DNA of 64,000 nucleotides. It comes from Candidatus Poribacteria bacterium (lineage in GTDB: Bacteria > Poribacteria > WGA-4E > WGA-3G). Below the pieces are notes generated by a model. The model saw nothing but the letters and a program-made list of their open reading frames with translations, did not search any database and was not told the DNA's origin. Both the position numbers and the translations under genes were made by a program. Below, one piece after another: positions 36,982-45,517 of this stretch. Location of the stretch: assembly GCA_028820635.1 (NCBI GenBank), contig JAPPIG010000082.1:414645-478644 (forward strand), in the 5' to 3' direction. Every line of letters starts with the position of its first letter. Position 1 is the first letter of the stretch.

Positions 36982-38069
36982 CAACTATCCTGATATGTTT
37001 TTGCGATGTTCACGAAATGTTTGACGTTTTCAAATGGTGTATCTCTGTGTAATCCATGGCTAAGATTTAAAATATGTCCAGTCTTTCCACCCTGTTCAAT
37101 GCAAATGCGTACTGCTTCTGTTATGTCAGAGAATGTTCCATCGCGCAGAATATCGTTATCAACATTTCCCTGAAATGCGACTGAGCCATCAGTTTCAGTT
37201 TTGGCTTTTTCAAGGTCAACACATTTTCCTATACTTAACACATCTGCCCCACTTTGGTGCATAAAATTAACGTAAGGACACTCTTTTGCGAACAAGATTC
37301 CCGGTGCGTCAGAATTGAGTTCAGCGAAAATTCGTTGGTGATATGGAAGCGCAAAATCTTCATACATTTGCTGCGATAGCACATCCGCGATCGACTCAAA
37401 TAGTTGCACAATCTGAACACCTTGACTAATTTGGTAATTCAGATAGTTAATCGTCATTTCAGTCAATTTATCTAACAACTCGTGTAGTAGCTCTGATGCG
37501 TCTTCCATCATTTCAAAGACAGGAGTGGCTTTCTCCGATATTCCAGCACCTCTTTTCATTGGACTTTCCCCTGCTATTAGAAAAAAAGCGAGTGTTAATG
37601 GAGCACCAGCAAAACCGATAAGCGGCAACTCACCATTCAATGTCTTACGCAGTGAGCGAATTACCTGTCCAGTGTACTCTAATTGTACGTATGGATCATC
37701 TAATGGACACAGTGCATCTACTTGTGACTGTGTTCGTATCGGTTTGCTTAAAATGGGACCGGGGGAAAATCGGAAGTGAGCACCCATCGGTGCAAGCGGT
37801 GTCAGAATGTCTTTATAGACTATAATAGCATCTACACCAATGCGTTTGGGAAGTAGTGAAATTTTTACTGCCCACTCAACATCAGTGTCAGACATCGGAG
37901 TGGGACAAGTTCGGAAGAGGCGTTCTAAAGGAAGGTTAAGTTCTTGGCGAATCTGTCGGTATAGAGGATCTGACCTACCTGCTTGCCGCATCATCCATAC
38001 AGGCACGCGTTCCACTGGCAGACATTTTGCCGCGCGAAGAAGTAAGTCATTTTTTAATTGTTGTTCCAT
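36981..38069 (-). CDS. hemE: Uroporphyrinogen decarboxylase
   Basis: A 362-residue cytoplasmic enzyme converting uroporphyrinogen III to coproporphyrinogen III. The N-terminal PVWMMRQAGRSDPLYRQIRQ is the family signature with the substrate-binding Arg, and GFAGAPLTLAFFLIAG is the second block. The C-terminal LNLSHGLHRDTPFENVKHFV matches the usual GHGI..TP..NV end. It opens the haem run and overlaps the MBL-TPR start. Confidence 0.93.
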   Translation of the reverse strand: MEQQLKNDLLLRAAKCLPVERVPVWMMRQAGRSDPLYRQIRQELNLPLERLFRTCPTPMSDTDVEWAVKISLLPKRIGVDAIIVYKDILTPLAPMGAHFRFSPGPILSKPIRTQSQVDALCPLDDPYVQLEYTGQVIRSLRKTLNGELPLIGFAGAPLTLAFFLIAGESPMKRGAGISEKATPVFEMMEDASELLHELLDKLTEMTINYLNYQISQGVQIVQLFESIADVLSQQMYEDFALPYHQRIFAELNSDAPGILFAKECPYVNFMHQSGADVLSIGKCVDLEKAKTETDGSVAFQGNVDNDILRDGTFSDITEAVRICIEQGGKTGHILNLSHGLHRDTPFENVKHFVNIAKTYQDS

Positions 38070-38089
38070 ATTAATAAGGAATAACCTCT

Positions 38090-38875
38090 TTACCGTGTTT
38101 TTAAACGGGCAAGTTCCTCTTGAAGTCTCAAGACTTCTGATTCCGCATTCTGTCGCGCCTCAGCTTCATGCTGGACACGCGTTTCAGCTTGTTCAGCACG
38201 CGTTTCAGCTTGTTCAGCACGTGCTGTTGCTGCTTCAGCACGCGTTTCAGCTTGTTCAGCACGTGCTGTTGCTGCTTCAGCAGGAGTCTGCAGCCATTCC
38301 CCTGCCCCCGGGGCGTAAACCCCAAGTCCATCATCTAATAAATGAAAATTCAAGTTTAATACTTCAGAACGCAATCCACCGTCAACGTCTGGGGAAACTT
38401 CAATATAAGCATCCTCAACAAGTCGATATCCCATCAAAGGTGTTGGTAAATAACGTCTATCAACATCATAGAGGAAATACTCTGGAATTCCCATTGCGGC
38501 ATAGTGTGCAACTTTCCCCTCTAAATCATTTTGATAGGTGCGTTTGCTTGAAAACTCCATCACGAAATCGGGAGCCTTACCTTCCTCCCATACCTTGTAG
38601 GTGCGGCGGTCTTTCCGCCCTATCCCGAAAGACACAAGAATATCGGGAGACACAGCAGTTCGGAGGGGCCCCTCAATGTCATACATCATGATATTGCCGG
38701 AGATATAAACTTCCGGGCTCTGCGCAAAATGCCCCTCAAGGACTTGCCGCAGCCAGATTATCCACTGAATGTGGAGATCGGTATCAGCCATAGGTTTTCC
38801 ATCCGATTCAGGGTAGAGATCTGCCGTTTCTGTCGGAGCATAAGGTATTTGGCGTCCGTTTGGATAACTTTCCAT
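38090..38875 (-). CDS. Uma2-family (DUF820) endonuclease-like protein with heptad tail
   Basis: A 261-residue protein. The first 190 residues are the Uma2/DUF820 PD-(D/E)xK-like fold: PDILVSFG supplies the catalytic Asp, and PDFVMEFSSKRTYQND the E-x-K-like pair (here E.SSK). The last 70 residues are a coiled coil built from nearly identical heptads (AEQAETR, AEAATAR) followed by a charged helix. Such genes are highly multiplied in cyanobacteria and some other phyla, and their function is uncertain. It is 20 bases upstream of hemE and codirectional, so it may be cotranscribed with the haem genes by chance. Confidence 0.75.
   Translation of the reverse strand: MESYPNGRQIPYAPTETADLYPESDGKPMADTDLHIQWIIWLRQVLEGHFAQSPEVYISGNIMMYDIEGPLRTAVSPDILVSFGIGRKDRRTYKVWEEGKAPDFVMEFSSKRTYQNDLEGKVAHYAAMGIPEYFLYDVDRRYLPTPLMGYRLVEDAYIEVSPDVDGGLRSEVLNLNFHLLDDGLGVYAPGAGEWLQTPAEAATARAEQAETRAEAATARAEQAETRAEQAETRVQHEAEARQNAESEVLRLQEELARLKTR
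38176..38283 (-). repeat. Heptad-encoding tandem repeat in the Uma2-like gene
   Basis: Repeats of 21 bases (GCACGCGTTTCAGCTTGTTCA and variants with GCACGTGCTGTTGCTGCTTCA on the plus strand) encode seven-residue coiled-coil heptads. Two different heptads alternate, showing recent expansion in frame. Confidence 0.8.
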
Positions 38876-38921
38876 CGGTGTATCTCCTATCCATAAGGTT
38901 TTGTGAGTTCATTATTAGTGT

Positions 38922-39266
38922 CTACTGAGATATACTTCTCTTCTGACGTCGCTCCAAAAACTGACGTAGTTTCGCAAAACTTTTCACGTTTTTCATTATC
39001 CTACCGCTTTCTCTCTCTTCGAGATAGAGTAAAAATCCCATAAGATAGAGACTCGCCAAAAATAGCAGAAAACCTGTTAGGCACTGTGCAATTGCCCAAT
39101 AATTCAGTTTTAAACCAAGGTAAGGGGTGACAACAACGTCGTCGACGGTTGCAGCAGATGGATTCTGCTCAGGCCACTCAACCGACACAAGGTCACCCCA
39201 CCCTGTTATTGCAAACGATAGAAATACGATTGACAAGGCAAAAACGATAAAAAATGGGATACCCAT
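38922..39266 (-). CDS. Small two-TM membrane protein
   Basis: A 114-residue protein with an N-terminal hydrophobic helix (about 3-22), a periplasmic-like loop, a second long hydrophobic segment (about 55-82) and a basic tail (RQFLERRQKRS). I do not recognise a family. It lies 13 bases after the zinc dehydrogenase gene and 46 before the Uma2-like gene. Confidence 0.6.
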   Translation of the reverse strand: MGIPFFIVFALSIVFLSFAITGWGDLVSVEWPEQNPSAATVDDVVVTPYLGLKLNYWAIAQCLTGFLLFLASLYLMGFLLYLEERESGRIMKNVKSFAKLRQFLERRQKRSISQ

Positions 39267-39279
39267 GTTAGATACCGAC

Positions 39280-40350
39280 TTAAGAAGAAACTTTTATCAA
39301 ACCTTTGGTGCAGCTATCTTCTCGGTTGCGAACCTTTGTAATCCCTTCAACAAGCGATTCAAGTGGGAATTCGTGACTGATGATTTTGTCCATGTTGACA
39401 TCGCCACTGGAAATGAGTTGAACTGCCTCTTCCCATGTATCAGGTGCTAACCATGAGAATCTGATGGTCTTATCCATAAGGATCGTATCAAGGATCGGAA
39501 CCTGCATGACATCTTTATCCCCAGGAAGTCCAAAGATAACGACAGTTGCGTGTCTTCCCGTAACCTCAAGCGCTGTATGGATTGCATCAAGCGAACTCGT
39601 GGCTGTAATAGCACGGTCAGCCAATTCACCGTTATTGAGTTCCTGAATTGCTGCACCAAGGTCTTCAACATAGTGTGGAGAGTTAGTATCGTTGACGTTC
39701 ACAACCAAGTCTGCACCGAGTTCTTTACCACATTCCAAACGGTAGTCACGAGTTCCAACCAACAGCACGTTCTTCAAGCCACGACTTTTCAGAACTTGCA
39801 CCATCATCAAACCGATGGGACCTGGTCCGAAAACAACAGCAGTCTGTCCTTCTTCAGCATTGAGATTGTTGACTGCATAAAGTCCACATGCAAGAGGTTC
39901 TGTAAGTGCACCTTGGTCATACGTAACGTTATCGGGTAGTCTGACTGTCCAACGATAGTCAGAAACAGCGTATTCCGCGAAACCACCATCAACGCCTACA
40001 CCTAAAACCCGTTTTTCTGGACATAGGTTGGACAATCCTTTTTTGCTCCAAAAAGAATCTGGATTGGATTGTACTGGATTCACAACAACTCTGTCACCGA
40101 CTTTAAATCCGCCTGTCTTTCCTGCTTCGTTTCCTACTTCAACAACTTCGCCTGTAAATTCGTGTCCGAGAATAAGCGGCCCCTTGCCATCGTCAGTTTC
40201 AAGTGAACTATTTCCGAAATAATACGCAACATCCGAACCACAGATACCTACTGAACGAACTTGAACTAACAGATCGTTATCACCGGCTGTCGGTACCGGT
40301 TTATCTTCAAGACTCATTGATTCAGGTTCATAGAAAATTTGGGATTTCAT
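39280..40350 (-). CDS. Zinc-binding medium-chain alcohol dehydrogenase
   Basis: A 356-residue MDR-superfamily polyol/threonine-type dehydrogenase. Catalytic zinc ligands are the Cys of SVGICGSDV and the His-Glu of GHEFTGEVVEVG, and the NAD site is VFGPGPIGLMMVQVL. The structural-zinc loop normally has four cysteines. Here it reads NPVQSNPDSFWSKKGLSNLC with only the last Cys kept, so the structural zinc is probably lost. A strong AAGGAGG precedes the ATG. The product class (polyol or amino alcohol oxidation) is inferred from the family. Confidence 0.85.
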   Translation of the reverse strand: MKSQIFYEPESMSLEDKPVPTAGDNDLLVQVRSVGICGSDVAYYFGNSSLETDDGKGPLILGHEFTGEVVEVGNEAGKTGGFKVGDRVVVNPVQSNPDSFWSKKGLSNLCPEKRVLGVGVDGGFAEYAVSDYRWTVRLPDNVTYDQGALTEPLACGLYAVNNLNAEEGQTAVVFGPGPIGLMMVQVLKSRGLKNVLLVGTRDYRLECGKELGADLVVNVNDTNSPHYVEDLGAAIQELNNGELADRAITATSSLDAIHTALEVTGRHATVVIFGLPGDKDVMQVPILDTILMDKTIRFSWLAPDTWEEAVQLISSGDVNMDKIISHEFPLESLVEGITKVRNREDSCTKGLIKVSS

Positions 40351-40473
40351 TATGTGCCTCCTTAACTTATATGAATACCTTCAGTTTATCATACCTACGT
40401 AACAATTTACAATGAATTTATATTTTTCCAGATACAAATCTGCTCTACCAAATCTACAGATGTTCCCAATTTA

Positions 40474-41301
40474 TTAGTAATTTTTGATAAATAACTCATT
40501 GCCTTTAGCTGCCGTGTCCTTCTGATAATTGTTCATTCCGTATTGCAGCGTCCATTCGCAAATATCTGCGAAATCAAACAACTCACGAATCTTTGGCGAG
40601 TCGTCATAAGTGATGAGCCATTTATGCTTGCACTTTTTCATATTGTCAGCAAACTGCTTGTGATCGAAAGCGGTGTGTAAAGTGCCTCTCGTTCCGTATA
40701 ATTTTGATTCTGTTGCTTTCAAATAGGGTGGGTCCAGAAAGATAAAGACATCGCGGTTTTCATCAAAAAGACTGCTCATATAATCTTCATTTGTGATTTT
40801 GACTCCAGAAAGCGTGTGCGAAACCATTTCTACCCGATCAATGGACGAACGCGTAAAACGTTTCTCATAAGCACCTTGCGAATATCCCCCTGAATCTACA
40901 ACACCTGAAAAGGTAATACGATTAAGGATAAAAAACCGCACTGCTCGCTCAAATTCAGGAAGCATATCTTTGTCATTGCACAGCAAGTCCCTGTCCTTTG
41001 TCAATCCGTCAAATAAGGCGCGGCCATCTTCGGTGGTTGTGTGTATTTTTGTCAATTCATCAACGAGATTAGAAACATTGTCTCTTGCCTGCTTCCAAAA
41101 ACAGTATAGATCATAGTTCAAATCATTGATCCAGTATGATTTGACATTGTTCCCAAAAATACTTCGGATAGCAAAGAAAACAGAACCCCCACCAACAAAA
41201 GGTTCCCGAAACTCGGTTATCTTTGTAGGAATCAATGGGAGAATCTGTTTTATTGCTCTTGATTTCCCACCAGGGTAACGCAACGGGCTTTTTGTATTCA
41301 T
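40474..41301 (-). CDS. dam: Dam-type DNA adenine N6-methyltransferase
   Basis: A 275-residue D12-class methyltransferase. The N-terminal LRYPGGKSRAIKQIL and FVGGGSVFF form the AdoMet site, and FLDPPY is the catalytic DPPY motif. In Dam enzymes the target is GATC, but specificity cannot be read directly. No restriction partner is adjacent, so it may be a solitary regulatory methylase or one acquired from a phage or restriction system. It is preceded by the promoter at 41355-41383. Confidence 0.85.
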   Translation of the reverse strand: MNTKSPLRYPGGKSRAIKQILPLIPTKITEFREPFVGGGSVFFAIRSIFGNNVKSYWINDLNYDLYCFWKQARDNVSNLVDELTKIHTTTEDGRALFDGLTKDRDLLCNDKDMLPEFERAVRFFILNRITFSGVVDSGGYSQGAYEKRFTRSSIDRVEMVSHTLSGVKITNEDYMSSLFDENRDVFIFLDPPYLKATESKLYGTRGTLHTAFDHKQFADNMKKCKHKWLITYDDSPKIRELFDFADICEWTLQYGMNNYQKDTAAKGNELFIKNY

Positions 41302-41354
41302 GAGAATGTGATAACGTTAATCGGTTGGATCATAAATATGAACGAATGCTGAAA

Positions 41355-41383
41355 GTATATCACACATCACTGCAATTTTCAAA
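41355..41383 (-). promoter_or_regulatory. Putative promoter of the Dam-type gene
   Basis: On the minus strand TTGAAA and TATACT are 17 bases apart; the upstream box overlaps the last codons of the membrane-protein gene. The start codon is 53 bases downstream. Confidence 0.55.
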
Positions 41384-42221
41384 ATAGAAACTGCATAGAT
41401 AAAAACAGATACCGACTACAGAACTCACCCAAAAATACAGTAATTATTGCAATAAAAAGAAAACCTGTTGCTGCCCGCGTTGCCCCAACTTCATCCTTAG
41501 CAACAGATTTAGGACGTAAACAATCCCAAGAAATAAAATAAAGTACCAGTGTGCCTCCGAACCCAATTCCTAACCGCATCCAAAAGATGAGTTGATAATG
41601 AAAATTAAACTGCACAACATCTTTTACTTGCGATCTAAAAAACATATTTATGCAGAACAGAGAGATTGTTGCAATGAGCGCACACAGCAAAACAGTGTTA
41701 AATCGTCTTAGGTAATGGACAGGTAATTCTGGTGTTACAAGATACCAGTGTCCAAACCACATGCCAGTATGAACTGCCCCGAGTAAAACTGCTGATACAA
41801 GGAATTGGAAAGTTAATATAAATTGTCCACCGGGAAATTGGACAATTTGAAAATAGGATATCGCAGTAAAAAGTATCCAAACACTACCGCAGAGTATCCC
41901 GAAAAAGAATAATATGTCCGTGAGCAAAGACGATTTGAACCACCAACTTAGTGTATAGGCAAAAATTATAAGAACAAAACTGATTACTAATACGGCTTCG
42001 GTGTCATGCCAAAATCGAAAAAAATTAATAAAGGTGACAGGTTGTTCATGCAGGTACAGATTTGCACAACGCGCTAAGCCGCTTACAAGCAGGTAGATAC
42101 CTCCCATCAAACGATAAAAGTTTGCCCCCACCAAACCTTTCGGTATGAGAAGCATAGTTACAAACCCGCCTACTGCGAGTTGACTAAAAACAAGGTAAAA
42201 AATCTCTGCAATACTGAACAT
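41379..42221 (-). CDS. Eight-helix membrane protein, DmsC/NrfD-like
   Basis: A 280-residue integral membrane protein with about eight helices and several conserved-looking polar spots (GLARCANLYLH, HTGMWFGHWYL). The last helix reads FLGEFCSRYLF, which resembles the GExxGRxLFY end of DMSO-reductase anchor subunits. If the likeness holds it could bind quinone, but no catalytic or iron-sulfur partner gene is adjacent. The family assignment is weak. The gene lies beyond the terminator of the ribosomal operon. Confidence 0.5.
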   Translation of the reverse strand: MFSIAEIFYLVFSQLAVGGFVTMLLIPKGLVGANFYRLMGGIYLLVSGLARCANLYLHEQPVTFINFFRFWHDTEAVLVISFVLIIFAYTLSWWFKSSLLTDILFFFGILCGSVWILFTAISYFQIVQFPGGQFILTFQFLVSAVLLGAVHTGMWFGHWYLVTPELPVHYLRRFNTVLLCALIATISLFCINMFFRSQVKDVVQFNFHYQLIFWMRLGIGFGGTLVLYFISWDCLRPKSVAKDEVGATRAATGFLFIAIITVFLGEFCSRYLFLSMQFLF

Positions 42222-42234
42222 CTGTTTGTAAGAG

Positions 42235-42269
42235 AAACCCCATTACAGTTCAACACCATAATGGGGTTT
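42235..42269 (-). terminator. Terminator of the rplJL operon
   Basis: A perfect 11-bp stem (AAACCCCATTA/TAATGGGGTTT) with a 13-base loop, followed by U-rich sequence, 53 bases past the rplL stop. It shows that transcription is meant to end here rather than run into rpoB. Confidence 0.8.
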
Positions 42270-42322
42270 GCTTAAGTTTACATTGTCACTTAGCCTCCAA
42301 TAATTGAAGGTAATGACTCTGA

Positions 42323-42721
42323 TTAGATAATTTCAACGACCGCGCCGACAGCCTCAAGTTGCTCTTTGGTTTTTTCAGCATCTTCTTTACTCACACCTTC
42401 TTGGATAACGACTGGTGCTGATTCAACCTTTTCTTTTGCTTCCTTCAAACCAAGCCCTGTAACGGCACGAACTTCTTTAATGAGAGGAATTTTCTGTCCG
42501 CCGATCTCTTTAATCTGGACATCAAATTCGGTTTTCTCTGCTGCTTCCTCAGCTTCAGCTTCTCCAGCTGCACCTGCCGCTGGGACTGCTCCGGCTACTG
42601 CCATCGCTGGCATTGCAGAAGCACTCACGCCAAATTTATCTTCAAGTGCTTTTACCAGTTCGGAGAGTTCCAGAACGGTCATCTCACTAATTTCATCAAT
42701 CAATTTTTCTACATCTGCCAT
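42323..42721 (-). CDS. rplL: Ribosomal protein L7/L12
   Basis: A 132-residue stalk protein that recruits translation factors. It has an N-terminal dimerisation domain ([21 protein letters not shown]), an alanine-rich hinge ([20 protein letters not shown]) and a C-terminal factor-binding domain ([24 protein letters not shown] pattern). AAAGGAT precedes the ATG. It is the last gene of the ribosomal run. Confidence 0.97.
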   Translation of the reverse strand: MADVEKLIDEISEMTVLELSELVKALEDKFGVSASAMPAMAVAGAVPAAGAAGEAEAEEAAEKTEFDVQIKEIGGQKIPLIKEVRAVTGLGLKEAKEKVESAPVVIQEGVSKEDAEKTKEQLEAVGAVVEII

Positions 42722-42756
42722 TTTTTATAATCCTTTCTAATATAATAAAGTAATGC

Positions 42757-43317
42757 CTATTCGGCTGCTTTCTTCTGTTCGGCGATCTGTGTGAGCACAG
42801 AAGTCACCTGACCAATTGTATTACTAAGCACATTAACAAACCCAGTTATCGGAGACCCGTTTTTCAAGACTCCGACAAGTCCATACAGCGGAGCACCGAT
42901 GCCTCCGATTGCTTTACCAATTAGAACCTCTTTTGAAGGCATATCTTGGAGTGCTTTAACGCCGTCTGCGTCAACAACCTGTGTTCCAAGGATGCCACCT
43001 TTAATTTTCAGGCTCTCATGTTCCTCACTAAATTCAAAGAGAATTTTACTTGAGGCAGCCGGATCGTCGCTTGCCGCAAGGGCTGTATTACCTTTTAGAT
43101 ATTCCGCAAGTTCCTCGATTTCTCGTTCTTGCGCAACAACGTTAATTAATGTATTCTTAAAGACTTTATACTGAACATTCGCCTCCCGTAATTGCTGGCG
43201 TAAATCGTTTACTTCAGCGACGGTGAGTCCTTGAAAATCTGCTAAAAGAATTACATCTGAACTTTCAAAAAGTTCACGAATTTGTCCAACCTGCTGAATA
43301 TTTGCTTCATTCGGCAT
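42757..43317 (-). CDS. rplJ: Ribosomal protein L10
   Basis: A 186-residue protein forming the base of the L7/L12 stalk. VILLADFQGLTVAEVNDLRQQLREANVQYKVFKNTL is characteristic. The C-terminal helix (SNTIGQVTSVLTQIAEQKKAAE) binds L12 dimers. GGAG precedes the ATG. It is preceded by an L10-leader RNA and an intrinsic terminator, so L10 (with L12) should repress its own transcript. Confidence 0.97.
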   Translation of the reverse strand: MPNEANIQQVGQIRELFESSDVILLADFQGLTVAEVNDLRQQLREANVQYKVFKNTLINVVAQEREIEELAEYLKGNTALAASDDPAASSKILFEFSEEHESLKIKGGILGTQVVDADGVKALQDMPSKEVLIGKAIGGIGAPLYGLVGVLKNGSPITGFVNVLSNTIGQVTSVLTQIAEQKKAAE

Positions 43318-43360
43318 AGGTTAGCTCCTTTCTCATCTTGACCATTCCATCCAGAAATAG

Positions 43361-43383
43361 AAAAACCCCCAGATGCCTGGAGG
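43361..43383 (-). terminator. Attenuator terminator upstream of rplJ
   Basis: On the minus strand a 7-bp GC-rich stem (CCTCCAG/CTGGGGG with one G-U pair, loop GCAT) is followed by TTTTT and more U-rich sequence, ending 43 bases before the rplJ ATG. It directly follows the L10 leader, so it is the likely switch of transcription attenuation. Confidence 0.85.
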
Positions 43384-43550
43384 CTTGACTTAACTACGGT
43401 AGTCAAAAAACTTGTTTCGTTGCATAAGCACGAAGTGTTTCTAACTTTATCCGAGTCTCGGTAGGTAATTAAGCCAAAGCGCCTACTTTCTACAACTCTA
43501 TTCTGTTTTTCGGAATTTGTCGTCTGGTTCCTTTAAAATATGCAACGTCC
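43384..43550 (-). promoter_or_regulatory. L10 leader RNA
   Basis: The 276-base rplA-rplJ gap holds a transcribed leader whose core (minus strand, 43486 to 43455) reads GTAGGCG, then TTTGGCTTAATT, then ACCTACCGAGAC. This is the conserved L10-binding element, with the pairing GTAGG/CCTAC around the internal purine-rich kink-turn region. Binding of L10-(L12)4 should favour the adjacent terminator. The outer limits are approximate. Confidence 0.8.
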
Positions 43551-43593
43551 CATGGTTGACGTGCTTCTACATATAAGTTTTTGATTTGTCGAA

Positions 43594-44292
43594 TTACAAA
43601 AATTCTTGAGGATCAATTCGGATGCCAACCCCCATAGTTGAGGAAATCGCAACACTTCTAATATACCGTCCTTTTGCTGCGGCAGGACGTGCCTTCACGA
43701 GCGCGTCCATGACAGACATAAGGTTTTCCTTAATTTGCCCTTCTTCAAATGAAACCTTCCCAATTGGTACGTGAACGATACCGGAGTCTCGCTCAACTCG
43801 ATACTCAATTTGTCCCGCTTTGATGCTCTGAAGTGTCTCCGAAATATCCATCGTCACGGTGCCAGCTTTTGGATTGGGCATTAAACCGCGTGGTCCGAGT
43901 ATTCTGCCTAACTTTGGCATGATGCTGCGCATTAAATCCGGTGTAGCAATTGTTGCATCAAAATCAAGCCAACCGTCAACGATTTTATCGACTAAATCAT
44001 CGCTTCCAACAAAATCAGCACCAGCTTCTTCAGCTTCGCTTGCCTTTTCGCCCTCAGCAAACACAACAACCCGAACAGATTTTCCGGTTCCATGTGGAAG
44101 TGCAACTGTGCCACGGATATTCTGCTCAGCGTTACGCGCATCTATGCCAAGACGAGACGCTAAATCTATAGTTTCATCAAACTTCGCTGAACCCGTCTTT
44201 TTCAGGATTGAGATTGCTTCGTCAACAGTGTAATTGGTTAGTCTGTCAACATGCTGCTGAATATCGCTATAACGTTTTCCTTTTTTCGCCAT
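43594..44292 (-). CDS. rplA: Ribosomal protein L1
   Basis: A 232-residue 50S protein of the L1 stalk. The ATG at 44292 (MAKKGKRYSDI) follows GGAGAG and fits the family N-terminus; upstream codons would be an odd extension. IRPRGLMPNPKAGTVT-type sequence (GRILGPRGLMPNPKAG) is the family signature. It lies in the usual nusG-rplK-rplA order. Confidence 0.97.
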   Translation of the reverse strand: MAKKGKRYSDIQQHVDRLTNYTVDEAISILKKTGSAKFDETIDLASRLGIDARNAEQNIRGTVALPHGTGKSVRVVVFAEGEKASEAEEAGADFVGSDDLVDKIVDGWLDFDATIATPDLMRSIMPKLGRILGPRGLMPNPKAGTVTMDISETLQSIKAGQIEYRVERDSGIVHVPIGKVSFEEGQIKENLMSVMDALVKARPAAAKGRYIRSVAISSTMGVGIRIDPQEFL

Positions 44293-44333
44293 TTTGCTCT
44301 CCAAATTTTTCCTAAAATGGACTACCTTAGTAT

Positions 44334-44756
44334 TCAATTAATATTTAAGCCCATGCTTCGCGCCGTACCTTCAACCATGCGAATTGCTGCTTCTATATCC
44401 GAGGTATTAAGATCAGGCAATTTCGTTTGGGCAATCTCACGAATCTGATCTTTACTGACAGTTGCTACCTTATTCCGATTTGGTTCCCCAGACCCTTTGG
44501 CAATTTTCGCCGCAGATTTAAGCAAAACTGCAGCGGGGGGTGATTTAACTATAAATGTAAAGGAGCGGTCACTGTAACATGTAATGATAGTGGTAACAAC
44601 CATGCCGCTTTGCTGCTGAGTCTGTGCGTTGAAGGTTTTTATGAATTCCTGCAGGTTAATCGCATAAGGAGCAAGACTGGGACCAACAGGAGGCTGTGGC
44701 GTAGCCTGTCCTGATACTAACTGAAGTTTAACTTCACCTGCTACTTTTTTTGCCAT
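44334..44756 (-). CDS. rplK: Ribosomal protein L11
   Basis: A 140-residue protein of the GTPase-associated centre. [29 protein letters not shown] is close to the universal N-terminus, and the C-terminal RNA-binding domain carries [15 protein letters not shown] and the GTARSMGL end. It is 27 bases after nusG. Confidence 0.97.
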   Translation of the reverse strand: MAKKVAGEVKLQLVSGQATPQPPVGPSLAPYAINLQEFIKTFNAQTQQQSGMVVTTIITCYSDRSFTFIVKSPPAAVLLKSAAKIAKGSGEPNRNKVATVSKDQIREIAQTKLPDLNTSDIEAAIRMVEGTARSMGLNIN

Positions 44757-44783
44757 TTATTTAATGTCTCCGTATATTCTAAT

Positions 44784-45356
44784 TTATAGCCTTTCAACCC
44801 CAAGGAATCCCAATTCAAGAGGTGTTGAACGTCCAAAGATTGTAATTGAGAGGCTTAATCGTTGCCGTTGCATATCTATTCCAAGAATTTCAGCAGTAAA
44901 GGAACTGAAAGGTCCTTCAATAACACGAACCTTATCACCAACCGAGTACGTTACCTCTGGTACCGGCTCTTGTTCTTCAACGGTTGAACTTTCCAACATC
45001 CGTTCTACATCTTCTGAACTAAGCGGAATTGGATTCGCATTTCCCAAAAAATGCATCACGCCAGGCGTTTCTTGAACAAAAGCCCAACTTTTCTGTCCGA
45101 TCAAATTTTCTGCGTGTGGACCAATTTCATGCTGAGAGTTGATGAGTACATACCCTGGATAAGTAGGACCACTTCTCACCTTTCGTTTCCCGTCTTCATT
45201 CTTTACGGTTGTGGAGATAGGAACATTAACCTGTAGGATTTCGTCCTGTAGTTCCTTATCAGTGTCGGCATCGGATGAAAGTCGTCTTTCAAGATTAGAC
45301 TGTATTTTCTTTTCGTGTCCAGTGTATACCTGAACAATATACCAGTAACCAGTCAT
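44784..45356 (-). CDS. nusG: Transcription antitermination factor NusG
   Basis: A 190-residue protein linking RNA polymerase to ribosome and Rho. The N-terminal NGN domain begins YWYIVQVYTGHEKKIQSNLE, with RSGPTYPGYVLI in the middle. The KOW domain is VGDKVRVIEGPFSSFTAEILGID. The ATG at 45356 is preferred over a TTG two codons earlier. It lies between secE and rplK as in most bacteria. Confidence 0.96.
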   Translation of the reverse strand: MTGYWYIVQVYTGHEKKIQSNLERRLSSDADTDKELQDEILQVNVPISTTVKNEDGKRKVRSGPTYPGYVLINSQHEIGPHAENLIGQKSWAFVQETPGVMHFLGNANPIPLSSEDVERMLESSTVEEQEPVPEVTYSVGDKVRVIEGPFSSFTAEILGIDMQRQRLSLSITIFGRSTPLELGFLGVERL

Positions 45357-45517
45357 GGTCAATTCCCAATTGCTTGAAGAAGATGTAAGAAATAGAACTT
45401 AGACAATTTTTTGTGCTTAATCTAATACCCTTTCTCTGAAGGCAATTAGACAAACACTAAACAAGTGTAGTGATTAACCTAAAACACCACACCTATTGAC
45501 ATCAGTCCTTTTGTTAA

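Noticed and set aside
37840..38691. Plus-strand frame of 283 codons across hemE and the Uma2-like gene
   Set aside because: It is antisense to two recognisable genes and shows repeats only because of the heptad array.
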